Below are positions 47,426-58,292 of a DNA stretch of 64,000 nucleotides, one piece after another. The stretch covers positions 169,690 through 233,689 of the forward strand of contig NW_001799012.1 in NCBI RefSeq assembly GCF_000165425.1. Direction: 5' to 3'. The notes under the pieces are model-generated. The model saw nothing but the letters and a program-made list of their open reading frames with translations. It did no database searches and was not told where the DNA came from. Each line of letters opens with the position of its first letter. The stretch's first letter is position 1. Source of the stretch: Paramecium tetraurelia. Taxonomy: Eukaryota > Ciliophora > Oligohymenophorea > Peniculida > Parameciidae. Made by a program: the position numbers and the translations under genes.

Positions 47426-49652
47426 ACTATTAAATATTCTTGAGAATTCGAAATTATGATTATGTCAACCCTATTTTCAAAGCAGAAGAATGCCAAATCA
47501 CCTTAAAAGTATGAAATCCTTTATTCCAATTAGACTCCTGGATCCAAAGAAACAGAAAAATTTATCTTTGATTATATATTTCAAGATGCAACAACAGATG
47601 ATATTATGAAAGAGATTGGCTTTAAATAATTAAATAAGGTAATTTTGGTTTACGGATAAAGTGGAAGTGGGAAGTCATATACATTGTTTGGGGATTTTGA
47701 TAACCCTGGAATCATGCCTGTGATAATCAAAAAATTACTAGCTGCAAAACATAAACTTACAATTAACTATTAGGTGGTTGGATTAGATTATTAGAGCAAT
47801 TATGTGACAGAGGATATGACATAAATTAGCATCTTTGACATGGAAACTGTCTGGGAATACTAAGCAGCATTTTCTAAATAAAAGCGTAAGGAGCATTTAA
47901 TTGTCACTTTGATCATTGATGAAAAGGATCAAATTAAATTTGTGGATTTAGCAGGACCCGAAAGACAAGCCAAAGAAATATCAGAACCATACAAATATTA
48001 AGAGGCTATTTGGGCTTCCTAATAATTTCAAGTGTTGGCGAAATGTCTAAATGCCTTTTCAAAAGGAAAAATATAATCATTAGAAGATTCAAAACTCACT
48101 CAACAATTGCGATTTGATCTAAGCACACAAGTTACTTTGATAGGAACTGTTTATCCTACCAATACAAATTACGATCAAACTCTTTCCACATTGCAATTCA
48201 TAGATAGAACTAGAAATGCCGTTACATTACCTAGAAAAGAATCTTTAAGAACACTTGAAATCACCAAAACCTAAACTTAGGAAAAGTAGATTAAATTGTT
48301 GGAGTATGAAAATAAAGATTTAAAGGATTAAATCTCAAAACTCTAATAAGAACAGAAAAATAAGTTAAAAGCGCTGAAAGACATATTATGTATTGACTTT
48401 GATTTGGATAACCTGACAAGTATAAGCTTCAAGGAAATTCAACAATATAAGAAATAGAAAGAGGCTTTGATTGCTAATTAAAACTTGCAAATATAATTAA
48501 ATGAATAACAGACTTACATTAATTAATTAAAATAAGAAATCTCTTAATTAAAATAAGAAATAAAGGAAAAGCAAGATAAATGGTAATTTCAATTGGTCGA
48601 ATAAAAATATAAAAATTTTAAAATAAATGAATAATTTGTTACTCAAAAAACATAAATGAGCGAAATGATGAGACAGATGCAATTGGAGAAAGAATCTTGC
48701 ATAAAAACTGTGATTGAAAACTCAAACCATGTAATAGAAGAAAAAACAAACAAACTATTTTAATTGCCTGTCACAGCCAATCAAAAGCAATTAGATAATA
48801 ATAAAATACAAGATATTAAGAAATAAATTAAAACAGAAATGGAATAAGATTTGACGAAGCAGTTGACTCAAATGAAGTCAGATAATGAAAATAATCTTCA
48901 ATAATTGAAATTAATGTATGACAATATGCTAAAAGAAAAAAATAATGAAATTGATTAGTTCATTTCTTAGTACAAAATATATAGAGAGAAGAAGAAGAAT
49001 GTAATAAAGGAAATGAAGGAAGAAATGCTCTAAATGTATGAGATCCTGAATAAATAGTAATTATTAATTGATAAAATTGAAAATGGAACCTACAGTAATG
49101 GAAATAAGGTTTTGGCCATCCCTAGAAAAGATAAGCCGGTTCCACCTAATCAATCCTAGTTTAAACAGTAATGATATCTGAAAACATATATTTTAGTCTG
49201 CATCATTTTCTTGAAAGAAAGAAATCAATTGAGATTCAAAATAAAAAATCATCAAGTGCTGAAAAATCCTTTCTTTTAACGCCTATTAACAGAGTTGAAA
49301 GATCACAAACTACGTTTTAAGAAAAAGCAGTCATTGTTGATCCTAATGACGTTGAACTATTTAATATAAATGAGATGGACATTCCGAAATTGAAATCATT
49401 TATAATAAAACTGAAGGAAATGCTGAAAAAAGAATAGAATGAAAATAAAATTAAATCAGAGAAATTTAAATAAGAATTAGCCGAATTTAAAAAAGGTATT
49501 ATATTTAATATATTTAAGATAAGGAGGAAATGCAAATTAAATATAATGTTGAAAGCAAAAAATACAATCAATAAAGAGTAACGATTGAATCTTAAAACAG
49601 ACTTCTTACTAAATTAAGACCAACTAGTTCACTCTTAAGAAAATAATCTTGA
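47422..49652 (+). CDS. Divergent kinesin-like protein
   Basis: 717 residues; introns 47509-47533, 49168-49196 and 49496-49518. The middle intron joins what looks like a separate downstream ORF to the same protein. N-terminal motor: IFLRIRNYD (beta1), P-loop VYGQSGSGKSYTLFG, switch II FVDLAGPER and the relay-helix end LSTLQFIDRTRN. The switch I region reads FSKQKRKEHL where N..SSRSH is expected, so nucleotide-dependent motility is doubtful. The motor domain is also short. A long Q/K-rich coiled coil follows, with a second helical segment (DIPKLKSFIIKLKEMLKK) in the last exon. Likely microtubule-associated. Confidence 0.85.
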
Positions 49653-49893
49653 TAATTTATCAATTGTATTATTTTATATGCTTTTAATTGTTTTAAATAA
49701 ATGATTAGGAGTAATTAGAAATTTTTATAAAGTGTAGTTATAATATTAATCATCTCTTTAAAAGCTCTAATATATTTCGATTAAAAATATGTCATCATTA
49801 TAGGATAAATTGCTTTAGGATTTGCCATATTAAAATGATGAATATAAATGGATAATTTGTTTAGTTATGACAATATATTATAAATATCATTCA

Positions 49894-50177
49894 TCATTTG
49901 TTAAGTTGATCTCTGCAGGTTGGACATTCTGCTTTGAGTTATAGCCATTGTTTGATACATTCTTAATGGAAAAAGTGATTACATTTTAGTATTTTGATAA
50001 CATTTTTTTCATTTAGTTCTAATAGACAAATTGCGCAAGTTCTACAAACTAGTGAACAATTCATTACTCTATCTATTCAAACTCTTCAACTCCGACTAAA
50101 ATTGGAATATCATCAAACCAAGTTCTCAATTTTCTAGGTTTGATAAACTTCAATTATTATTAGAAACCTGGAGGCAT
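49894..50177 (-). CDS. Small RING-H2 finger protein, 85 residues
   Basis: One intron at 50042-50067 restores the frame between a short N-terminal helix (LKFIKPRKLRTWFDD) and the RING. The RING-H2 reads CAICLLEL, CNHFFHQECIKQWL and CPTCRDQL, i.e. C-x2-C...C-x-H-x2-H-x2-C...C-x2-C, all eight ligands present. The Trp after the sixth ligand is typical of E2-binding RING-H2 proteins. A minimal E3 ubiquitin ligase, or a subunit of one, in the cytosol. The upstream 450 bp has no gene. Confidence 0.88.
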
Positions 50178-50629
50178 GTAAATAAAATTGAAATTTAAGG
50201 AAATATTGTACATTAACCTGAAAAAGTATTAATTTGAATTTTTACATATGATGCCAAAGGAATGAAGGGAATTAAGTCTAGGACTTATAAATCCTCTTTT
50301 TAATTTCTAAAATCCTTTCATATGCATTATGAATATGTTCATTCTTTCTTCTATTCATTTGATTATTTATTTCTCATTTTTTTAGTTGAATTCAAACTAG
50401 ATTTATAGAAAAAATAAAATCTTTTTATTTCAGATACATTTTTTCTCTTTATAAATCAAAATAACAATTATAAATTATAATTACTTATTAAATATAAATA
50501 ATGTTAAGAAATACTTAAGCAATTGAATTTGTTCAATTTAATGATAAGAATTTAATTAAAATTCTTTTGCACTAACCCGTTTAAAGGGTTTTTTGAAGCC
50601 ATGATAATTAAAACTTATAAATTTATTTA
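50178..50629. other. AT-rich spacer with a hairpin
   Basis: No gene seen between the starts and stops of neighbouring minus-strand genes. At 50571-50587 the sequence AACCCGTTTAAAGGGTT forms an inverted repeat with one mismatch, followed by a T-run. It resembles a short hairpin terminator or the end of a small RNA but has no further support. Confidence 0.4.
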
Positions 50630-51118
50630 TCAGAGTTATTTTTGAATTTCATTTGCTAAATCAATTAATTTTGAGAGTAACAAAATTTTTTGGTTATCCA
50701 TATTTTGTGCTGCCACTGATTTGTATTATGAAATCTCTTATTGTAGTTACTCTATAGTAGCATCTTTTTTTCTCAAGAGCTTCTAATTGTGAATTAATTC
50801 TTTTTGGTAATTCTTTTTAATTTTCATTAATTCCTTTTCTTTTTGCTTATGAAATTTTTAGATAGTGGCACCGAAATCCTGAACATCTTCCTCAGTTTTT
50901 TGTACCTTGGATTCCTCATTCTGAATAGATCTATTTTTAAGATCTGAATAAATATTGTCCTTAACTTCTATCTCTTTTTATAAGATATCAATTCTTTACG
51001 ATAGGAGGTCTATCTTATTAAATTAGCATCAATTGAATACCTTTTACTCGTACTTCAATTAAAGAAGTTTCATTTCTTCTTTGTGTTCTTATTCAAATTG
51101 TTTGATATCTGAAAGCAT
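50630..51118 (-). CDS. Coiled-coil protein, 153 residues
   Basis: One intron at 51014-51040. The whole protein is a run of heptads (SDIKQFEQEHKEEMKLLQL, QRIDILQKEIEVKDN, EQLQQEISQYKSV, LLLSKLIDLANEI) without a globular domain. The N-terminal Met is followed directly by helix. It has no recognised family; short Paramecium coiled coils of this kind often belong to cytoskeletal complexes. It is transcribed in the same direction as the VAP-like gene, 65 bp upstream of which it begins. Confidence 0.75.
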
Positions 51119-51183
51119 TTTTCAAAATAAAACAACAATTATAACTTCACAATAAAAATATTCAAAATTGAATCAAATATAAC

Positions 51184-52037
51184 TCATGTTTTAGCAAGCA
51201 TTCCAATCATGAAGCTCAAAATAACAGTTATGATTGCATATCCAATATGCAAAGTATTGAGTGACTTTGGTTTTGGAGTTTCAACGATTTGTTGTTATTT
51301 TAATTTTTATCTTTGAAGCTTGTTTTTCAATTCACTTAATTTGAATAGCTCTTTTTCCTATTCATCAGTCAATATCAAGTACTACTCATATTCCTATTTG
51401 TATTATGGCTACGTCTCGATTAGAATGTTTGAAGTATTAATTTAACTTTTTTATTGGTACATGCTCAAAAATTCGCTTTTCTGTCTCTCTACTATGTTAT
51501 CGAATTTGACATTAGAAGAGAGAAATTTTTAAGCATCCCCAAACTTTGAAGTTTGATTTATGAATTTCGATTCAGCAATCTAATCTAATTATCTATCTAG
51601 TAAACTTTGAGATTCCACCAACTTTTGATCATTGGCTTATTGAGTTGTTTTATTACTCAGCACTCTAACTGTCAATGTAATTTCTTAGATATTTGGAGGC
51701 TCTCCAGATCCTGAAGCCGATTAAGGTACACTATCTTCATAATCATAGGCCTCAATTTTGATTTTATCCTTATCGTTGTCTCTTTTCTTAGCACTGTTAG
51801 CTTTGATCAAGAGCACTCCCTTTTGATTGAGTTCGGTAAATACTATGGGCTTGCCTACAACTTGAAATACGTCTGGATCAGTTGTTTTGACTTTAACTTT
51901 AATTCTTCTTTCTTGTTTTGCAATGCACTATAATTTAATTTCCTTGCTTAGATTAGTGAGTTAAAATACACACTATTTTTATTTTCTTCGAATTCGATCT
52001 CTGAATTGTCAATCCCTATTAATTTGATAAAAGACAT
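51184..52037 (-). CDS. VAP-like MSP-domain, tail-anchored ER protein
   Basis: 276 residues, one intron at 51947-51969. N-terminal MSP fold: short strand (FIKLIGIDNSEIEF), then KVKVKTTDPDVFQVVGKP, the family hallmark (FKVKTT.P..y.VrP in VAPs). Then charged linker and coiled coil (LLDRQLDQIAESKFIN, QEKELFKLSELKNKLQRQ) and a C-terminal hydrophobic segment (IGYAIITVILSFMIGML) ending KT. This is the VAP plan: MSP, coiled coil and a tail anchor in the ER. VAPs bind FFAT-motif proteins at membrane contacts. It is divergent from the PABPN1-like gene, 23 bp between starts. Confidence 0.88.
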
Positions 52038-52060
52038 TAAATTAATTAAAGATTTAAATA

Positions 52061-52632
52061 ATGAGTAATCACGAAGATGATTTAGAAGTACAAGAGCCAG
52101 TCGATCAATAAAAAGAAGACGAGTCATAAAAGAAAGGAGGTAAATCCTACAATAAATCTAAGTAGGCACTGACAATAAACATTAACTCAAAGATATTGAT
52201 TTATCATCAATTTTTGTGAGAAATTTGGATGAAAACACCACAGAGGATGATCTTAAAGAATATTTCAAAGATTGTGGAACCATAGTTAAAGTACCTAAAA
52301 TGATGTAATATTAGGTGACTTTAAGAAGTGATAAAAATACTGGCACACTTTATTCATATGTTCAATTTCAAGAATAAGGCTCTGTTGAAGATGCTTTAGT
52401 CTTAAGCGAAGGCATCATAAGAGGAAAGAAAATACTTGTATTCAAATAATGTTATATTTTAAGGTGTTCCAAAAGAGAACAAACTTAAGAAATAGAGGTA
52501 GAGGAAACAGGGGAGCAAGAGGATAACGTACTTACAAATTCCTATATAATAGCATTTTAATATATTACAAGAGGAAGATATTTGTATGCAGAACCAATTA
52601 GAGGAAGAGGAGCTTATCGTGGTGGCAAATGA
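52061..52632 (+). CDS. PABPN1-like RRM protein
   Basis: 157 residues; introns 52140-52162, 52291-52314 (24 nt, in frame and without a stop), 52438-52463 and 52528-52552. An acidic N-terminus (EDDLEVQEPVDQQKEDESQ) precedes one RRM: RNP2 IFVRNLDE and RNP1-like LYSYVQFQ with KNTG in between. After the RRM comes a short FQKRTNLRN strand, as in nuclear poly(A)-binding protein, then arginine/glycine-rich repeats (RGRGNRGARGQ, IRGRGAYRGGK). The plan (acidic N-term, one RRM, RG tail) is that of nuclear poly(A)-binding protein 1. Likely role: poly(A) tail formation or nuclear mRNA binding. Confidence 0.85.
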
Positions 52633-53560
52633 GATATTTTCATAGCCACCATTGTATATTATTACAAATAAATAAAAAAAATACAAAAAAAATAACAAAA
52701 AAAGATATTCCTTCTTTTTAAAAAATCATAAAAAAATATATTTCAAAAATATTCATATCTAAATTCGTAATTAATTCTACTACTCCATTGATTTCGATAT
52801 ATTTTTGGTTCTTACTTGAAATATTAAAATATATTTAATAATATTAAACTAATGTATAAATTATTGATTCTCTTATTATCGTATAGATAAATTGAAATTC
52901 GGATTTTATAGTGGGATGCAATTCTAATCATATGAATTCTAGGCAATTCAAAATAGGCTAATTTTTCTATGGATATAACCATTAAACTATAATTAAACGT
53001 AATAATTAAATTAAAAATTGAATTAGTAAAACAGATTAGCTTAGCAGAACCTGAAATAAATTCTTAATTTAAGATTCTTTATATCTTCTTGTTTGATTTG
53101 TTAACCCATTTTTATAAATTTTTGTATTTATTTTTTAACTTAGTTTTGGGTATTTAGAAAAATTCTTCATGATTGGCTATTTCTAAATATATAGATTGCA
53201 TTTAAGTGTTGTTTTCTAACATATTGTAAAGTGTATTTTATTACCTAACTTAAGGAGTGTTTTAATAGATTCATGAGATTACTAATATTATCACCAGCGA
53301 AAAACATAAGAGGTTGCTAACAACCTATATCCATAATATTCAAATTAAATTAGAATATCTCTTATTCCATATTAATTCAATACACGAGATGTTTTAATAC
53401 TACTATTTGATTATCACCCTTCAAACTATAATTTTAAGGTTTTGAATTTAAAGAATTTTATCTCATCATATTCTCTAAAAACTGCTTGACCTTATTCTGC
53501 TTTAACAAAATGATGGATATCTGAATTTCATGTAATTATTCTCATATATAATTATTATTA
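52633..53560. other. AT-rich stretch without recognised gene
   Basis: 930 bp between the PABPN1-like gene and uL13m. Frames are broken by TGA and show no protein pattern. No tRNA-like box pair was found. Confidence 0.5.
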
Positions 53561-54705
53561 ATGTAATTATTTTAGAGGTGCCTAGTGGCTAGATTTTCAT
53601 TAGCCATCCCTAAATTCAAGCATAAAGAATAGCCTTATGTTAAAGATATTCCCATGCCTAAAAGACCTAAACTTGACCCTAAAGACCCCTATGAGAAATA
53701 TGAACTGGTGAAACCTCGTGAATATGAATTCAGACAGGCTTTAGGTATGACCCAATGTCAAATCAAATAGATGAAAGACATACTAAAAATTTCTATCCAG
53801 GCACTACTTATGTTGCAGTCCATAAAGGTGGAATCACTTATCACTTGTTTGATGCATCAAGATTTCCCTATGGCAAGATGTGTTCAAAAATTGCCTACCA
53901 TTTGAGTGGAAAACATAAACCCACCTTTCGTAATAATGAACCTGGCAAAGTCACAGATAAATTTATTATTGTCAATGGTTGTAACATGTATTTGACAGGC
54001 AAAAAAATCAATTATAAAGTCCTTACTTATCATACAGGCTATGTCGGACATTTAAGATAAATAAAATTCAGAGACCTAATCCTTCAAAAACCAGAATAAT
54101 TAGTAATTTAGTCTTTGAATGTAGGTTGCTTGGACTGTTTCCAAAATGTTACCAAATAATGTTTACAGAATGGATAAACTAGATCATATCCATCTTTTTA
54201 GAGGCAGATTTCATACCTTTGATGATATTTTGCCCCAAATCTTACCTCACCATACTGATTTTGAATATCGAGGAAGCATTTTATAAGATATGAAAGAAGG
54301 TGATGATAGAACTCTTCTATTCACCAGCAAACCTGTCTCATAGGAGTAGAGTACATTATTAAGTTATTCATAGTCAAATAGGATCTCGGGGATATTAAGT
54401 AGCAAATCATGGACCCAAGCGAATTGGATAATGACCTAATATTCACACCTTTTGTTGAAAGACCATAGAAGATTAAACTTAATATGACTTAACATGAATA
54501 TGATAAACTAAATAGAAGAAGAAAGCGATTGATGTAGAGATACAGAAAATATATGCCTATTCCTTACAGAAATACCATAGAAAAAGCAGATTTTACGAAG
54601 AGTTATGTTGTTAAATCGGAGAAATAATTAAATAGATTGGGACTATAGAAAATTAAGCCATTAGACGACGATCCAGAATTAGAAGACGAAACAACTAAAT
54701 TCTGA
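53561..54705 (+). CDS. Mitochondrial ribosomal protein uL13m
   Basis: 357 residues; introns 53745-53770, 54103-54124 and 54351-54373. The start (MQLFQRCLVARFSL) is a plausible mitochondrial targeting helix: basic, hydroxylated and hydrophobic. The core is uL13: FPYGKMCSKIAYHLSGKHKP, then IIVNGCNMYLTGKKINYKVL and YHTGYVGHLR, matching the G.......HL.GKHKP and V.N....TGKK signatures and the YHTGYPG loop. An extra C-terminal domain of about 180 residues (FRGRFHTFDDILPQIL, DPSELDNDLIFTPFVER) is not in bacterial uL13 and may be a mitochondrial extension. Part of the mitoribosome large subunit. Confidence 0.9.
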
Positions 54706-55115
54706 GAGTATTTTAATAAAAAATAAGTTATTTATAACAATTTTATTCAATAATTTAAATTTAATTCCAAAATCTACAGTACGAACATAATGCAATATCT
54801 ATTATATTGCTATTTTTATTATGGTTCTCGTCCGATTTTCTACTTAAATTAATTTCATTTTCTTTAAATTACTTTCTTTTTTCGTTTTATTCTTATTGTA
54901 AAGATATTTTTAACCTACTTAATAAGGGCTAATGTTAATTTTATAAAAAACATATGTTTCAGCTTTTCCATTCTTCATCTTTGTTTATTGTAGACAATTG
55001 TCTTGAATTTCATTTAAGAACTCTTTCAATTACTTACTGAAAATACATTTTATCAAATATTTAAAGAAATCCCCCTTTATAAAAATTGATTACCTATAAA
55101 TTCAAATAAAAGTAA
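54706..55115. other. AT-rich spacer
   Basis: 410 bp between the uL13m stop and the decayed gene. No open frame of note and no motif that I can support. Confidence 0.5.
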
Positions 55116-56330
55116 ATGTCTAAGAATACTTAAGTTGAAGTTGAAGGAAAAGTTTTACCTTCAGATATCCATTTTCTGGTTAATAGCTTGCTAATATCTC
55201 TGCATGAATGGTTTATGGCTAGAGTTTTGAAATTGGCTATTAAAATAGCAGCTTGAAATATCTATTTAGGCTTCATGATCTTAAATCCACTAATGAAACA
55301 GCTCAAGGATAATGAACAAGGTCCGGTTATTAAAAAGGATTTTAACATGATTTTACCCGTGATTCTACATATTTTATTGAGTTTATGTAGGACACGCCTA
55401 CATAAGTAGACCTTTAGATAAAAAATAAACGACAGGATTACACAGAGATTTAAAGATATTTAGATATTGATAATCATGATAACATAGAAATACTTAGAGA
55501 GGATTATTTATAGAAACATTCAATATATGATAAAGAATTTCAAAATCTTTCTGAATGAATTAGACTTCAAATATTTGTACATCTTACTAAACCATGAATT
55601 GTAAATATAAATCATAGACGAAAATTAATGGATAATTCTAATACATCTTCGAAAGTCATCAAAAAGAATAAGTTAAACTCAGGGAGGATAATAAATAAAT
55701 TATCTAGAAACACCTGTTCTTTTGAAATCTTAAAATTAAAATATTTGGAGGTGAAGATGAAAAGAGTGTGTTTATAAGTGTAACTTTGGGAGAAATGAAA
55801 TTTGGCGAATTAATTAGTTGATTCAGAAATTTGGTAATAGTAACAGTAACAGTAACTTTTACAGATAAATTCAAGTCGCTACTTTCAAGATATCGTAATA
55901 TCATAAATTCTTAAATTTTAAAATATTAAGAGGTCAACAAAAGATAAAGCAATTTCACTTTAGGAGATGAAGAATTTTCAAAGATTGCTTTGGTAAACAA
56001 GAAAGAACAAGAATTAAATTTGTAAGATTAAAAATCAAAAATAATAATTGTTGAAAGAATCTTCAAGTATAAAATTATCCAATTTAGCTTCTAATTGTAA
56101 AAAAGTCTCAAGAGATATTCCTCAAAATAATGATATTTATTAGAAGGAAGATTGTAAACAAAATCTGACACATTTCTAAATAACACATTTATTTTCAAAA
56201 TTTTCAACAAATTATGATTTTGTTTAAGAACATTCATTTCTTAAGAGTTTATTAATCGGAGAAAGTAATTTTTTCAAATTTAAACACACTGATATAATAA
56301 TCAAAATATTGTAATTACATAAAATTCAGA
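55116..56330 (+). pseudogene. Decayed protein-coding gene of unknown family
   Basis: Starts with a plausible ATG (MSKNTQVEVEGKVLPSDI) and runs through consecutive coding-like pieces in different frames: HDFTRDSTYFIEFMQD near 55340-55390, EIQRYLDIDNHDNIEILRED around 55440-55500, IFGGEDEKSVFISVTLGEM near 55740-55800, FTLGDEEFSKIALVNKKEQE near 55950-56010 and HSFLKSLLIGESNFFKFKH near 56230-56290. Pieces are joined by TGA codons or frame changes without intron borders. The composition is protein-like, and better than the flanking DNA. I do not recognise the family. Read as a gene decaying after loss of constraint. Confidence 0.45.
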
Positions 56331-56671
56331 TTCATTTTAGAATAAAATATCAATTATAAATTAATTATTCTAAATCATTTATAATTGATTAATCAAAAAA
56401 TTGTATAATTCTTGTTAACCATAACATAAATTATAACAAATTACAGCAATTCTAATCTTTCTGTCTTAAACAAATTTAAGAAATATTCATTGAATATATC
56501 CATTCGATTATACTTTTGACTCATAAACCTTATTTTTATTCCTTATGCTCAACCATTCAAATACCAAAAATAATAAAATTTGAAATAATTTATCATAACC
56601 AATATATAATAGAATATTTTTTTGTATAAAAATAGGCTTCCCTATATTGTTTTTATTTATTTTAACTACAT
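56331..56671. other. AT-rich spacer with the 13-bp inverted repeat
   Basis: 341 bp between the last coding-like piece of the decayed gene and the Cys/His protein ORF. Apart from the inverted repeat, nothing recognisable. Confidence 0.4.
56349..56389. repeat. Perfect 13-bp inverted repeat
   Basis: ATCAATTATAAAT at 56349-56361 pairs exactly with ATTTATAATTGAT at 56377-56389 across a 15-nt loop. Downstream of the decayed gene. It is AT-rich, so a chance origin is possible. Confidence 0.6.
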
Positions 56672-57067
56672 ATGTTAGTTTATAGTGTACCAAAAGGAGG
56701 ACTCAATAAGGGAGTAATAATACCATTAATATTCTAATGTCCTTAAGAATGTGTATGTAAATCTTCTAAACCAACTCAAGCTTGGTATCATAAAAAATGT
56801 GGAGACCCTTCTTTCATAACCGAAAATGGTGACATTCTATGTAAAAATCACTTAAAGGACTGTTCAGGATATTTTATTCAAGATGCCTTTTTTTAATGCA
56901 ATAAGGCACGCCAATCTAACACCTGGTATTAGCATAAATCAAGATCGTAACTTTTAATGGCATTATCATTTGCTTTAAATGCAGCTGAGCATAATCTTGA
57001 TTAAAATGCCCTTAATTAATTTACGAAAAACATCCTTGATTCGGTGCAAAAAAGATTCCATAATTGA
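56672..57067 (+). CDS. Small Cys/His-rich, possibly zinc-binding protein
   Basis: 131 residues, intronless. A block of cysteines and histidines is spaced FQCPQECVCKSSKPTQ, WYHKKCGDP, CKNHLKDCSG, FQCNKARQ and WYQHKS. Two similar halves, C...W.H..C and C...W.QHK, suggest two metal-binding lobes, but the order does not match LIM, RING or PHD. The C-terminal 50 residues form an amphipathic helix (LLMALSFALNAAEHNLDQN). No known family. Base composition is clearly less AT-rich than its flanks, which favours a real gene. Confidence 0.6.
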
Positions 57068-58292
57068 CTTTTGGAAATTATATAATTGTTAGATCATTTA
57101 ATAATCATTTTTTTTATTAAAAGATGAAGTATCTAAATTTCAATTTAATACGTATATCAGTTGATAACCTGTTTTATTTCAATAATTGTGCTATTTTTAA
57201 ATAATTTACGTTAATAAAGCCAATTATTTCTCACTCTCTCTATATCTTCATCTATCATGACCAAAGAGGAAAATGATAAAGAATTTGTAAATATTGAGGA
57301 GATGTAATCAATTTAACTGAAAATTGTGTTGTTAAAAAATTTTTTTGATTTAATTTACCACTCGCAAATTTTTGAAATTGTCTTCAATAATATTAAAACT
57401 AAAAATTTGAATAATTTACGAGTAATCATAATTACTTTTTTGAAAATTGATGAGAATTCTAAATCATACTATCAGAAATTTTTCACAATCATTTAAAATA
57501 TAAAGTTTGTTCTTCAATATAAAAATTGTTTCACTTTCATATTGAATTCTGATTAATTTCAAAACTGCAAACTTGATAATATTGGGAAATTTTAGCCAAA
57601 ATTTTATATTTTTCAAAATTCAATTTAGAAAATATACACTACCCAAATAACAGTCTATCTGTGGTAAAGGACTTCTAAATATTGTAATATTTATAATGCT
57701 CAAAATACTCTTAGCTTTTAATATTAAAATGTAAATGATGAGCCATTTTTCAAAAAAAATTGACTTCCAATATATTAATTTTACCTATTTACTGATACAA
57801 TTATATTAATCTTTAATTCGGAAGATCAGAACCCTCTAGAATTTATTGAAATATTCCTACCTATTTTTGTATTTCAGTAGTATATCTTAATTATTTGTAG
57901 TCTTTTTACCTTTTATTCATCTTATTTCATTAATATCAAAAAAATAAAAATCACATTAACCACCTTCAAACCATTTTTTATTTTCTTTATAAAATCCAAT
58001 TATTCATTTTCCAACAGTCTCAAAAATAGTATTTTCTTCTATATATTCAAATTTTTTTAATTCTTTAAGATTTTTATTATAGATGATTTGGACTAAAATT
58101 AATCTTTATTATTAAAGATTTTAATATCATCATAACTATTCACCTTATTATTAATATTTTTAACTTTTCTATATAATATTTTTGAAACAGTTGCCTTAGT
58201 AATTAATGGGAGACAATTATTTTAAAGGAAACAAAAGTACACTCATTATTATGATTTTATTAAAATAAAAAAGAGATATATTTATAAAAATT
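57068..58292. other. AT-rich stretch with one long open frame
   Basis: 1.2 kb before the large surface protein. It includes the ORF listed at 57257 and a second long open frame of low complexity running into the next gene's start. The TGA-only stop makes long frames likely in such AT-rich DNA, so only the first is listed. Confidence 0.4.
57257..57763 (+). CDS. Possible hypothetical protein, 168 residues
   Basis: Frame from ATG 57257 to TGA 57761-57763. The N-terminus (MTKEENDKEFVNIEEMQSIQ) is well behaved and the rest is rich in F, I, K and N, as in very AT-rich DNA. No motif or repeat. With TGA the only stop, a chance frame of this length is quite possible here, so this is a weak call. Composition is like the flanks rather than like neighbouring genes. 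Confidence 0.3.

Noticed and set aside
49171-49652. Separate coiled-coil gene starting at 49171
   Set aside because: A 29-nt GTA...TAG intron at 49168-49196 joins it in frame to the kinesin, and its ATG would otherwise overlap the kinesin stop.
53755-54060. Start of a ribosomal protein at 53755
   Set aside because: That ATG lies inside the intron 53745-53770 of the uL13m gene. The real start is 53561, with a targeting sequence.
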